Source of the DNA: Agapanthus africanus
Taxonomy: Eukaryota; Streptophyta; Magnoliopsida; Asparagales; Amaryllidaceae
NCBI GenBank assembly: GCA_030015575.1
Contig: CM057347.1
Coordinates: 509,953,176-510,017,175 of the forward strand
Length of the DNA: 64,000 nucleotides
Direction of reading: 5' to 3'
Part shown: positions 45,848-58,319 of the stretch, piece after piece
How positions within the stretch are numbered: the stretch's first letter is position 1
Layout of the letters: every line of letters starts with the position of its first letter
Made by a program: the position numbers and the translations under genes
Notes under the pieces: model-generated
The model's input: the letters and a program-made list of their open reading frames with translations, nothing else
What the model was told of the DNA's origin: nothing
Database searches by the model: none

Positions 45848-48800
45848 TGTCACGACCCGAAAGTACGCAACGTGACCGACACTTAGATTACGAAGCGTCT
45901 AGAGGCGCAACGTAATCTAAGTAAGCCGAAGCCCAGAAATCTAAACCATAAAAGAAGAAGAAGTAAAGGAAAACATGAAGAAAACAAGTTTAAAAGCATC
46001 ATCCAATTTTCTCAAAAATTTCGGCAGAGTCTCCTTTGTAAAAACTGGCCCCAAACGGGTACAAACAAGTATAATACATATAAACAATAAAAAGCATCCC
46101 CAAACGGGAGCTAGCTCTACGCCAAAAGGCGGAAACAACCATACCAATGCATAATAGTATACAACGCCAAAGGGCGATGCTCAAAACTTAAAAGAAAACA
46201 AATCCACCAGATACCATAATAATACAAGCGCGACTCTAAGGTCGAAATAAATAACTGGTCCAGTAAACTTATCAAGTAATACAAGTTTGGTTGATGGAGA
46301 TTTCTAGATACAAATGAAATAATAAAAGTACAATGGCGGTCCAGATACAAGTGAACCAACCTACCGTGCAAATCACCCTGAAAGAAAAGATGTGCCAGCA
46401 AGCTGCCAGGAAAACCTGTACATCGAACCTGTAATAAAATTTGGCACAACGGGGGTGAGTTGCCAACTCGTGAGTAGAAGATATCTGCGAAAAGAAATCG
46501 AAATGCACGACGCTATCCTAGGTCATAATAATATACTAATATACTACTAGTCATCAAGTAAAGACAGGATAATAAGCTACGTGTAAGTGCAAATGCTCCG
46601 TGCTCGTGTCAGTGCCCCATATAGTACTAATCCATGTGAATGAGTATGCATGCACCATGAATGTAAAATAACCAATCCTGAAATCTAGATATATCTGTAT
46701 AAGAAATCTTTAGCTTTTATCATAGTAAAATGTGTTTAGAAATCTGAAATATCAACGATGAAATCCATGGAAATCCATGTCAAGCATTGACACAAAATAT
46801 ATAAATCTCAAGTCTCGATACTTCATAATCTCAATGTCTCATAATCTCAATATCTCGGGCTCCGTCAGTCCGGATCGGCCCATATCATCAAATCTCACAA
46901 CAACGGTCGGTATCCTCCGGATATCCGCCGCGCCAGACATCACCGATAGGTAGTCTTCCCCTGCCAGGCTCATCGTCTACAACTCGATCTTCTTGCCCCG
47001 GGGTACCATACCGGGCCCACCATGTACCCGAGACGGTTCATCCACTCCTCGAATCAGGTCTCGAAATCCAACAGAAAACATGAAATCTCATGGTGGACGA
47101 CACATACATCATGAGAAAACCGCATCTTATATTTTAAAAAGAGAGAAGGAGAGAGAGAAATGTATTTATATATTCTTGCGGTTTTCCCCAAAATCCAGAA
47201 ATCTCATAGAAATCCAAAATCCCAAAATCATGAGTAAGTATATGATAAGTGTCGGCATATGCCCCATAATACTACATGATAACATGAAAATGTGAATGCA
47301 TGAAATGTCTAAGTAATAAATTCCATGTCTATACTAACACCAGAGAGTAATCACAATATTATATCGATCTAGCTGTTTGCTGATTCTATCAATAAAAGAT
47401 AATATGATCTAAAATGTACGTGACATAGCAATTACCGATGATGATGTGTGTTAGCCGGCAAATAAGTGTGCATGGAATATGCGCATCATCGGTAATGGTG
47501 CTGGTGTCCTAACAGGCAGAGTTTTATACTGATTATAGAAATATATGTATGAACATGCAACATTATGATTACGGTATGAATGTAAAGACGGATGTGTAAT
47601 AACCACTCATCTGTGATATACAAGTATAACTACAACTATATGACTCGAGCCTAAACTAGTGTCCATCTAACCTCCTAAGGAACTAAACCTAAGAAACTAG
47701 TCAATAAGAACTAAGAGTCCACCTAAGGTCTGAATCCATATCTCTAATAGTCGGCGATCCAGCCTCAATAGCGTCACGTACGTAGTACGGCTTTCTCGAA
47801 TCAAGAGTGCGGATCAATCATCACATCTATGCCTCATACGGTAAAATCCATCGTACGACATCCCAATATTGGGGTACGGGTCAAGTATCACCTACGTGTC
47901 TCATCATTCGTATAATACCATCATCAAATCATGTCATGATCAAGGTACTGTACTGTAATCGCATACATCAATCATATATGATTGCCAGCATAATTATACA
48001 TCGTTAATTTATCCTCAGAAATATCATGCCACATGTATCATATTATGATTAGGTCACACTTATATCATATCGTAATCAAGTCACATCTATATGATATCGT
48101 AATCAAGTCACACATATATGATATCGAAATCAAGTCACACCTATATGATTTCGTAATCAAGTCACACATATATCATATCAGAATTTCAGGCACAGGTTAT
48201 GGTCCGGGTTCTATTTTAGAGTCATATGTACTTCAATATCATCACCACCCTTTATTATTTATGTATACCTATCCATTATCTCATTTTCTAATGATCCGCT
48301 AACATCATAACACGACCGTATAGCCAAGAATCACGGCATCAAGCCCAGTTATATTGTTTCATCCCCGTGTATCATATCACATCCCTGTATCATACATACG
48401 TATTGTGTATATATATATATACACCTAAACCTAGTCCTATATATATACACACATACACGTATACACCACGTCGAGTTTCAGTGTGTGCGTGTGTGTGTAT
48501 CTACCTGAAACCTACAACTCTCCTCCAAGATATTCATCTTCGGGTAAGGTCCTTCTAAATCAATCTAGTCCAACCTAAGGTCACTACCAGGGTCCTACTC
48601 ACCGAAATTCTAAGGTCACGTCTGGCTTCCTAATGAAAATAAGTACTTATTCCTATTCTACGTTTGCGGGGGTGCTAAACGCCATCCACCCAACTTCCCT
48701 CTGTAGATATACATCTACTCACCTGGTCCTTGTCTACCGAAGACGGTGCCGCCATCCTCTTCTTCATCTCCCAAAGTCCACATGAGGGGTACCTATACGT

Positions 48801-50508
48801 AAACATATATAGTATCGTAAACTAAATTACGGACAAAATTCAAAACGGCGCACGGAACGCGCATTGGTTAAAACCTATGTCCCGTTCACGCAAAACAACC
48901 AAATACCGCTCGATATCGGCGTACAAACGCCGATTGATCGAGATAAACATCAACAAACAACTTGTAGTTTAAAAACTCATTACTTATAATATAAAATATG
49001 ATTTAATCCATCGAAACCCTAAAAATCGATCAAATCGTCCGATTTCGTAAAACCCGAAAATGCCAATTTACCGTTTTACTTCAAACTTGATGTTTAAATG
49101 AAACTAATGGTCGTAATACATATTAAATAGCATAACTAGATTATACAAACCACTACTATATTTTTATTACATAAATTTGTATTAATTTGGAATTTCTAGT
49201 TTGCAATTTTATCCATTTCAACACCTTGCAAGCAAAAATCCCATAATTTCACGACTAAACTTGATTTGCCTAAATTAATGCATTAAACTATAATTCATGA
49301 TGATAATGATATAATGAAACCATAAATTATATTTTAAATTTCATTTATTTAAGAATTTCTAAAATCTAGTTAACAAAATAGCATTTTTCTCACAATTTCT
49401 CAATTATCAATAAAAACTAGTAACCAAATTAAGTTTTTCATTCCACTAACAATTTAATATTCTCATTAAAACCATAATATAGTGATAAAAATATAAATTA
49501 TAATTTATTAATACCAATATATATGTTTTATAGAAACCTAGTTAGCAAAAATATTTAATTTAAAATAATTTTAAATGAACAAATTATAATTCAACAACCA
49601 TACAAGATTTTCCAATTCTAAAAGTGTTAAACTAATTATTATAACCCTAATTAATTAATAAAACCTTAACTTGATTTTACAAACCCTAACTTGAATTTTA
49701 AAACTTGTAGATAGAATTTATTTATTAAATCTAATTATGCTTAAATGAAATATCTAATAACAATAAATCAAAAGAATAAGATTTATACCTCCACAACATG
49801 AAATCAAAACATGAAAATAAGCCTCCAAAATGAATGCTTTCAATCTCCAAAATCAATGTAAAGATGAGCAAAGAATAGAGAGTAAGAATTAATTAGGATT
49901 TTGTGGATTTTTATTTGGATTTTTGTAGGATTTTTGATGATTTTTGGAGGTAAATTAAATTTTGAAGATGGGGGGCTGCCATGGGGGGTTGAGGCCGGCC
50001 ACACCATGGAGGAGGGAGAGGAGAGTGAGAAAAGTGAAGAAAAGTGTAGAAACTTCACCCAAAATATCAACTTCTTTATGTCTTTTCAACAATTCATTTA
50101 ATTTTTATCATTTCTTTTCTAAAACACCTAAAGAAAATTCTAGAGTCATGGAAAAAATTGTAAATAAATTTTGCATGATACACACTAGATTCTAATATGC
50201 AATGATTCATTTTTGCAAATTAAACCACTTCAAATTTGAAATTTACACTAATTTAGTGTATAAATACAGCTTATGTTAATATTTAAAATAATTAATTTAG
50301 GAAAAATATTTAATTAAACTAAAAATTTATAAGTGACTAAATAAACACCATTTACTAGTAATTACATAATTAAAATAAGTATTTTTAAATTTATAATGAA
50401 AAATAATTATGGTTTAGTTTTACGAAAAATACGTTTTACTTTACCGAAAATCATAAAATTCACTTAAACGATTTTATTTATTTATTTAATTATTTTTAAA
50501 ACGTTACA
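45848..50508 (-). mobile_element. Solo LTR of the D (chromovirus) type, 4.66 kb
   Basis: Reads TGTAACGTTTT ... GTCGTGACA on the minus strand and is flanked by perfect duplications actat (45,843-45,847 and 50,509-50,513). Both ends align with D's LTR (ends, CTCACGAGTTGGCAA near 46,455-46,480, the TCTCAATATCTC region, GTGGACGACACATACATCAT near 47,093). It is about 1.35 kb longer than D's LTR, mostly between 47,130 and 48,900. No interior, primer-binding site or coding content. Inserted in the 72-bp array of A2's 3' LTR. Confidence 0.9.
48030..48190. repeat. 27-bp tandem repeat in the D-type solo LTR
   Basis: Five or six units of ATATGATATCGTAATCAAGTC with small changes. Absent from the matching part of D's own 3' LTR, so it explains part of the extra length. 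Confidence 0.8.
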
Positions 50509-50513
50509 ACTAT

Positions 50514-51641
50514 GATGTTCTTAACCTCGACCGTGATGTCTTTGAACTAACATTTGACTGTGAGGTCTTTAAACTCACGGACTATGATGTTCTTAACCTC
50601 GACCGTGATGTCTTTAAACTAACATTTGACTGTGAGATCTTTAAACTCACGGACTATGATGTCCTTAACCTCGACCGTGATGTCTTTAAACTAACATTGG
50701 ACTGTGGGGTTCTTAAACTCATGGACTATGATGTCCTTAACCTCGACCGTGATGTCTTTAAACTAATATTGGACTGTGGGGTCCTTAAACTCATGGACTA
50801 TGATGTCCTTAATCTCGACCGTGATGTCTGTAAACTAACATTGGACTGTGGGGTCCCTTTAACCCACGGACTATGATGTCCTTAACTTCGGACTGTGGGG
50901 GCCCTTTAAACCCACGGACTATGATATCCTTAACATTGGACCACCATGTCCTTAAACTGGCAATTGGCCGCAAAATCCCTAAACTAGAACAATAGAGCCT
51001 AAATACTCTTTTGTTGGATATAAATGATCCCGTTAAGTAGATCTTAGTCTAAAATTAGACTAACGTATTCTTAACAAATGGTTAAGTTGACCTTAGTTTA
51101 AAATTTGACTAACGTGTCCTAAGCAAACTGTTAAGTTGATCTTAGTCTAAAATTAGACTAACGTATCCTTAACAAACGTTTAAGTTGATCTTAGTCTTAA
51201 ATGAGACTAACGTATCTTTAAACCCAACCCCCAAACCCAAATCTAAGAAAATACGGATTTGGACTAATCCACGCCCTAAGGGCGACAACATAAATTAGTC
51301 TCCGTATACAATCCACGGGCAACCAAAAACAAAACAAACACACACGGCACGAAGTGACCATCTAGAGAAAGAGAAAATTGTTACCGCGATGCGGTAGGGT
51401 AATTAACTGTAGGGGCTTGCGCCTGCAGGGAAGAGCGACCCCACAATCAAAAACCCCTCAACGAGGGGGAATCTGACGAAGTCTGCTATATCGGCCGCAT
51501 CCGTTTAAACCTTTGATACACGGTGTCATAAATCAACTTGGCATCTTCGGAGAGGTGGGCGGATAGCACCTAATAGCATCTGCCCTCGAAATTCAGGCCC
51601 GGACATTCCAACGTCCCGGTCGCATCTTTCGGCGGAGAACA
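50514..51641 (+). repeat. 3' LTR of A2, last 1.13 kb
   Basis: Continues the 72-bp GGAC...GTCC array (to about 50,965), then the TAGTCTAAAATTAGACTA repeats, the conserved end, a module copy (51,269-51,322) and GGCGGAGAACA at 51,641, followed by cgggt of the D LTR. Confidence 0.9.
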
Positions 51642-51646
51642 CGGGT

Positions 51647-52271
51647 GTGTTATCTTCCTCTACTCCATTTGCATCGACCGGCGGTTTGCTTGTAGGTGGG
51701 TTGTGAGGATATTTGGTTCCCACTTTTTGTATTATTATTGTATCTAGTATACTCCATCTACCTTATCTACCGTTTTCCACCAGTTATACGTTGGACTTAG
51801 ATGGTGAGCTTGTGAGATTTGTATGTATTCTATTTCTGGTGTCGATGCTCACTTGAGCCGACGAGACGTTTTATTTTCCTCGTGCTTTTATATGCTTATT
51901 GGCTCTATTATGATATATATATATATATATATATATATATTTCGTGTGGTTATGATTTCGCCTTTGGCGAAGAACTAGCTCCCGCTTGGGGATGCCTTTT
52001 ATTCTTTACTTGTATATATTTGTGTGTTGTACCTGTTTTGAGCCAGTATTTATAAAGGAAACTCTGCCGAAATTTTTGGGAAAACTTGGTATTTTAAAAT
52101 GTTTTAATGTGACTTTATTTTTCTAAAATCACTTTGTAGTTAAGTTTTTCCTCCACTCTACTTCTTTAAATAGTTTAGATTTTTGGGCTTTGGCTTACTT
52201 AGATTACGTTACGCCTTTAAACATTTCGTAATTTAAGTGTCTGTTACGTTCCGTATCTTCAGGTCGTGACA
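51647..52271 (+). repeat. 3' LTR of D, last 0.63 kb
   Basis: Collinear with 13,281-13,925, including the (AT)n tract (51,912-51,941), ending GTCGTGACA. It continues the LTR left at 21,170. Confidence 0.9.
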
Positions 52272-52439
52272 CCGACGCCACCACACTCATCGAAACAGTG
52301 CACATGGCGAACATCGGGGCTAGCCAAGAAGCGTCCACCCCGAGGATATGAGGAACGTGATAGAGCGAAGCCGAAACCGCTCCATGGCATAAGTCTGAAG
52401 CAGAGATAGCAAGCGCTCTGACTATGGAGAATTCTTGAG

Positions 52440-53200
52440 GTACCAACAGCGAATCAAGGTCGTCTAGAGGAAGATTGAGGACATGCGGCTCGCCGCCCGT
52501 TCGACCGGAGGAATGGCAAAATACTCTGCAGATTCGCTCACGAGGCCTTTCACGGAGCAATTGCTAGGTGAGCAGGTCTCGTCTCAGAACAAACCGCTCA
52601 AGGTGGCCCTTTTCGATAAGAAGTCTGACCCGAAGGACCACTTGGATGCGTTTACAGCGGGCATGAGCTTCCAAGACAACTCAGATGTAGCTTAGTGCTA
52701 GGCCTTCCCTACCACCCTCATCTGGGTCGGCCATAATTGATTCTGTAGACTTGCGCAACGCTCTTCTCGACCTTTGACGAGCCGGCTACTCAATTCCTCG
52801 ATCATTTCGTCGGTAACCGACGACAGAAAAGGACGGTCGACTGCCTGTTTATCGTCAAGAATGAAGACAGGGAATCATTCAAGGGTTACATCACCCGCTT
52901 CTATAATGCCCTTCCGAAAGTCCCCGTGCACCGCGATGAAACGGTTATCACCACCTTGAGGTCGGGTCTTAGGCACAAAGAGTGGTTTCGCTCTTTTACA
53001 TTGGCGCAATCTAGGACCATGGCCGAAGTAAAAACCTGGACCGAGCGAGAAATCCAACTCGGGTCGGAGGTAAACGCCAAGATACCCCGCGGTGACCGAA
53101 CGGACCGAAAAAACGGGACAGGGAAGAGAAAAAGAAGATGGACCGTCCAAAACCTTATTCGCCGAGGTTTCATGAGTACACACTCCTGAACGTCTCCCAG
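52440..53200 (+). pseudogene. Gag of G, N-terminal and core part (fossil)
   Basis: Contains TRPFTEQLL then FDKKSDPKDHLDAFTAGMSF, the conserved start of Tat-type gag, followed by the capsid core (FKGYITRFYNA, VITTLRSGL) and a basic end. Solo LTR E separates it from the knuckle region. Broken. Confidence 0.8.
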
Positions 53201-53208
53201 ACCGAGCT

Positions 53209-53816
53209 TGTAACAGCCTAGTTCATTTATACCAGTTCTAGTTCATGTATTTTTGTATTTATGGTATTTTCCTGATTTACTATGTATTGGGTGCGAATAG
53301 TATTTGACATTTGTATTTTCATTCTACCTGACTTGCATGCTTGAAATCCGTCTTGATTCATGTTTATGATTTATCCTGACCTGTTACATGGACTCGTGCA
53401 CTTTTATTTATTTGTACATTGCATACTCGCATTATATCTGGCATTTGCATTTTTTTAATATAACATTTAAAATCAAGTAAAATATTTTAAAAATACATTG
53501 CATGGCCTGCTTGATACCCCGAATCCCGTGGTAGCATCCGTGCATCTTGTTCTCGTCCCGTTCAGTGAAACGGACTTGTTTGGATGGCTACACGCACGTA
53601 CGAGCATCCGTTCTTGGGGGTATGCATTTTCGTTATCCGGATATTTAACTGTAATTTTGGTTGATATGTATATTTTTCGTATTTATCAAATTTTATTTAT
53701 ATAATATTAATTTTATGAACTGTTGCAAATTAAAATTTAGTTAACTAATAAAAGATTTTTTTAAATTTAAATCTAAACTAATTTCCTAAACAACCCTGTT
53801 CTCTCTCTCTCTCCCC

Positions 53817-53890
<74 letters not shown>

Positions 53891-55834
53891 TATTTATTTA
53901 TTTCCTTATTTAAAACACAGCTGCTTCTTCTTATTTCTTCTTTCCTTTTCTTGATCTTATTTCTTGATTCCGGTGATCACCGCCGGAGCCGTGCTCGTCG
54001 CTGACGATCCGAGTGATCCAGTGAACGTACCTTGCCTGTGTGATCACCCTCTTGTCTTGCCTGGACCCGTCCCGTGTGCCGCGTGTGCGTTGCGACAATT
54101 TACCGATGTCGGACGTGCCGTGCGTATCCGTCGCGTGATTCGATCGAGGCAAGTTTACCTTGCTACATGCTATATTACTATATTTACATCCATTTGAATA
54201 AATATAATACATGTATTTAAAACTATGCATCCCATGTTATAGTTTTACATTTTTACGACGTCCGTTTGCATCCGTACAATTTATTTCGTATCTAGTGCAT
54301 GCAAATTTATCTTGTTACATGCTAGACTACAATATATTGCACCCATTTGAATAATAATATCACATAATGTTTAGTTATGCATCCCACATTTCCATTTTAC
54401 AGTTTTACTGTCTTCGGACATCCGTATGCATCCATATCACTATTTACATATCTAGTCGCATGCTAATTCATCTTGCTACATGCTATGTATCTTATTTTGT
54501 ATCCATATGAATAAAAATATCACATGTTAATTGCACTGTACATCCATATTAAAGTTTTATCGTTTTCGGATACCTGTTTGCATCCATATAATTTAAAATA
54601 TATATCGCCGTAATATTTCTTATTATTATCTTTAATTAGTTTATAATCAGCATTTTATAATGTTATACAAAATATGGTTTGAAAATATTATAGTTTACAC
54701 ATGAAACGTCGTTGCAAAGCGGATACGACAAATATGAAATTTACTGTACACCTTACCTTATAAAATTCATTATAAATCATAGAAAAATTATTAGTATACG
54801 TTCTTTAGTTTTTTACGAAGCTAACTCAGAATACTATAACTCTATGAAATATTTACTTGCAAAATAAATTGTTTAAATAATATAAAATGCAAATGAAAAT
54901 ATCTATAAACTGCTGTCCAGGGAAATTCCGGCAGCAAACTTTCAATTTCGAATGTTCATAACTTTTTGTAAGAACAACCTGAGATACTTAAACTTATAAA
55001 AATAAAAAGCTTATTGAATTATCTTTGTTTTGGTATAAGACACGTCCCTTTTGAAGAACGTTTGTTATTTTTAAGCTATTTTAAAAATCAGGGTGACGCT
55101 GAATTTCTGAACGGAACTTTCTTGTGCATAGTTAATCAATACCACTTTTATAGTTATTAATCGGTTTGAATATATTATCCATGTTAATATTATTATATTA
55201 ATATCTATTTAATAAATAATAGTGCTTGTGTTTTAATATTCAGCAAATTTTACCGATTTACAGTTTTGTAGTATCCGTCTGTATCCGTACGGTTTATTAC
55301 ATATCTAGTTGCTCGCCGAGACCATATTATTTCATGTTACTGTTGTATTGGTGCACCATGCTTGATAATTGTGCATCCTACTTAGTCATGATGTGATCCC
55401 TGATCGATATTTGTGCGTCCATGCTTTTATTGTACATCCGTACTTTCACCTTGATTTAATACTTGCTACATTTTGATTATGACGCACTGACGTCTGAGTT
55501 TTGCATGGCCCAGATCCTCTACCTTTGTCGCAGGCTGATCAAGAGTATTTCCACCGTTAGGCCGAGCAGTGATGATCCAGTTAGTATCCAGTTTAGTTAT
55601 GTTTTACTTTCCAGATGTTTTTGTTTATTGGATCTATTGCTTCCGCATATTATTTCTTGACTCGTTTATTCTGGCTCATGGACATGTACTAGATAGTTTA
55701 TTTCTCTTTTACTATTCTTGATATCTTATAGATAGCCGTAATGTAACTGTGGATGGATGCTTCCTAACCACAGGTAGCATGGTTGGCTCTGTCACATGCC
55801 GATCTTAGCGCACTCTGGGAAGCGGGGCGTGACA
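53209..55834 (+). mobile_element. Solo LTR E, 2.63 kb, inserted in gag of G
   Basis: Starts TGTAACAGCC, ends GGGAAGCGGGGCGTGACA, and is flanked by perfect gagct duplications (53,204-53,208 and 55,835-55,839). No interior. Orientation from the conserved GGGGCGTGACA end. Contains an AT microsatellite. Gypsy-type by its termini; the end resembles fragment F. Confidence 0.88.
53800..53887. repeat. (CT)n then (AT)n microsatellite in E
   Basis: About 12 bp of CT, a short C run, then about 66 bp of pure AT. Confidence 0.95.
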
Positions 55835-55839
55835 GAGCT

Positions 55840-56600
55840 ACTAGAAGAGGCTAAGGGCGAGAGGTTTTTCAAATTCCCACCAGCTACTCAGAGGCCGAGC
55901 AAGTAACTCCGCGGCCCATACTGTGCCTACCATTGGTCGCAGGGCCACCTGACCGAGAGCTACAAACAACTCCGTGACTATATTGAGGAACTGATTCGCT
56001 CCGGTCACCTGATGAAGTATCTGCGAGACAAACGGCAGGTGGATCGAGAGCAAATGAACCAACCCCCTCCCGGAGAATTGACGGTCGGGTAGATTATAGT
56101 CGTCTCCGCAGGTTCGACTTCGGGCAACGAGGATGCGTGCCGCTTCCGGCCGACCATGACTTTAAGTGATCCGCCCCACAAGAAGTGCAAGGAGGACAAT
56201 CCAATCACCATCACCGACGAGGAACTCCACGGCATATCACTCTCGCACAATGATCACCTTGTGATAGCAGACCGGGTAAACCGATACGAGGTCCGGATAA
56301 TATTGATCGACTCGGGGAGATCGGCAGATATCTTGTTCTACGACTGTTTCCTGCGTATGAGATTAAATCCGTCCGACCTCCAACCTACCCCTACGTCCTC
56401 TCCGGGTTCACAAACCATTCCGTCCTGGCCGAGAGATTGATCACCCTCCTTCTCAACATTGGGGAAGCATGAAGAACGCGAACCATATCGGTGAACTTCC
56501 TCGTTGCCAAGATCCCATCGTCCTATAACATTCTCTTAGGATGCCCCACCCTAAATACCCTCCAGGCTCAGATCTCAATCTATCACCTCATGCTTAAGTT
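55840..56600 (+). pseudogene. Gag knuckle region and protease of G (fossil)
   Basis: 55,840-56,090 resembles the zinc-knuckle stretch (YCAYHWSQGH ... EELIRSGHL). The aspartic protease region follows at about 56,150-56,600, with VIADRVNRYEVRIILIDSGRSADILFY split over two phrases here: VNRYEVRIILID and SADILFYDCF. After that comes PSSYNILLGCPTLNTLQAQI, the usual C-terminal protease signature of this lineage. Broken. Confidence 0.8.
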
Positions 56601-56613
56601 TCCTTTGGACAAC

Positions 56614-56633
56614 GGGGGGGGGGGGGGGGGGGG
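56614..56633. repeat. Mononucleotide G tract (20 bp)
   Basis: Twenty consecutive G. A comparable C tract of 16 bp is at 57,851-57,866. Both are prone to length error in sequencing or assembly. Confidence 0.9.
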
Positions 56634-56879
56634 TTAGGCCGGACCAACGGAGACCAGCACACCGCCAGGGTCTATCTCGCCTCAACGTCTTCCAGGAAGA
56701 AAGAGGTTAACGATTTCGAAAACGTATGCGATCCTCAGGAGTCTTTGGATACACGCGACGACCAAAAAGAAATTCGAGACGCCCTGGTGGTGGTTTTAGT
56801 AGAAGTTCCTCTCAAGGAGGGAGACGACGGCCGAACTGTCCAGATCGACTCTCTCTTAACGGAGGCACTCGGGGCGACC

Positions 56880-57900
56880 TGATCCAGTTCCTCCGGAACG
56901 ACTCCGACGTGTTCGCTTAGACCCCAGCGGATATGCCCGGGATCGACCATAAGGTGATCTCCCACAAGCTCGGGATCGACTCGAAAGCCCGGCCAGTCCG
57001 ACAAAAGAAAAGAAATTTCATGCAAATGAAGCAAAAAGCGATAGAGGAGAAAGTGGACCGACTACTCGCGGCCCACTTCATTAGGAACCTGGACTACTCA
57101 GATTGACTGGCTAATGTAGTCATAGTTAAGAAGGAAAACAGGAAATGGCGCATGTGCGTCGACTTCACTGATCTAAACAAAACCTGTCCCAAAGAAAACT
57201 ACCCACTCTCTCGGATAGATCAGTTCGTGGACAGCTCAGCCAGTCACGAGCTACTAAGCTTCATGGACGCCTTCTCCGGTTATAATCAGATCCGGATGAA
57301 TCTGGCCGACAAAAAGCTAACTTCCTTCACCACCGATCGGGGAGTCTACTGCTACAGGGTAATGCCCTTCGGCCTCAAAAACGTCGGGGCTACATACCAG
57401 CGGCTGGTCAACAAGCTGTTCAAACTACAAATTGGAAGATATATGGAAGTCTGTGTCGACAACATGCTTGTGAAATCCACTCTATCGGCCGGGCACACAG
57501 CAGACCTTGGCAAGACATTTGACGTTCTGCGGAAGTACAAGATGAAACTGAATCCAGCCAAATGCGCGTTCGGCGTCACAAGCGGGAAATTCCTTGGATT
57601 CATGGTCACCCATTGAGGAATCGAAGAGAACTTGGAGAAAATCAAGGCCATCATCCACATGGCGACACCCAAGAGCAATGTTGATATTATGTGACTTATA
57701 GGGAGGGTGGATGCCTTGAGTCGCTTCATGTCTATAACCAGAGAAAAGTGTCTTCCTTTCTTCAAAGGCTTAAGGAAGATCCCAAGGTTCGGATGATCCG
57801 AGGAGTGCCAAATCGCTTTCGAGCAACTCAAGGCGCACCTGGAAACCCCTCCCCCCCCCCCCCCCCGCGCTTCTCACCTGACCAGTTGAGGGGACGAGCT
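56880..57900 (+). pseudogene. Reverse transcriptase of G (fossil)
   Basis: MCVDFTDLNKTCPKENYPL, SFMDAFSGYNQIRM, YCYRVMPFGLKNVGATYQRL and the following FLGFMVTH are the standard Ty3/gypsy RT blocks in order (best part about 57,150-57,620). Tat-type wording (TDLNKACPK...). Broken. Confidence 0.88.
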
Positions 57901-58319
57901 GTTACTATATCTGACCGTCTCCGACTAGGCTGCCGGCACTGTACCCATCATAGAATTCGAAGGAGTACAAAGACCGGTCTACTACGTCAGCCACGTTTTC
58001 AAGGATGCAGAGACCAGATACTCGGCCATAGAAAAAATAGTTATTGCTCTCGTTGTCACCTCCACGAAGCTGTGGCACTATTTTCAGGCACACACAATCA
58101 TCGTCCTCACCGAACGACCCTTAGGTAATATCCTCAGTTCCCCCGAATTGTAGGGCTGCCTAGAGAAATGGAGGTAGGAGTTATCCCAATTCGACATCAA
58201 GTACCGGCCAAGACAAGCTATCAAGGCACAGGCCCTAGCCGATTTCGTAACCGAATGCACTATTCCTAATAACGAAGGAGCACCAGCACGGGGCCCTGAC
58301 CCACAACCATCAATTAAGG

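Larger units (their letters stand above)
21171..51641 (+). mobile_element. Element A2: gag-only large LTR retrotransposon with two guests
   Basis: LTRs start TGTTCCCGC and end GGCGGAGAACA. The 5' LTR is 21,171-24,985 plus 34,555-34,613 (3,874 bp), the interior is 34,614-43,126 (8,513 bp), and the 3' LTR is 43,127-45,847 plus 50,514-51,641 (3,849 bp). Without guests C and the D-type solo LTR it is 16,236 bp. Flanks cagat/cgggt fit a target-site duplication with two G-to-A type changes, and removing A2 restores the D LTR. A 165-bp sample of the LTRs differs at about 3.6%, older than C. Gag is broken; there is no recognisable pol. Resembles TR-GAG/LARD-type non-autonomous elements. Confidence 0.9.
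13200..52271 (+). mobile_element. Element D: Tekay/Del-like Ty3/gypsy chromovirus, split by A2
   Basis: Parts: 5' LTR remnant (13,200-13,925), tRNA-Met primer-binding site, gag-pol fossil (14,165-18,420), polypurine tract, and a 3' LTR of about 3.3 kb lying in two pieces around A2 (18,490-21,170 and 51,647-52,271). The LTR starts TGTAACGTTTT and ends GTCGTGACA. Its 3' flank is gag-side sequence of element G, with candidate duplicate ccgac (52,272-52,276); the matching 5' flank lies outside the window because A1 sits in the 5' LTR. Heavily broken, and older than A2. Confidence 0.85.

Noticed and set aside
48360-48560. Repetitive ATAT/CACA stretch as a promoter
   Set aside because: Simple-sequence composition in an LTR; no positioned TATA or conserved copy in D's LTR to support it.
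49800-50100. Possible small host gene (77 codons) near AT-rich DNA
   Set aside because: Inside the D-type solo LTR, with the matching region in D's own LTR not open; no family motif.
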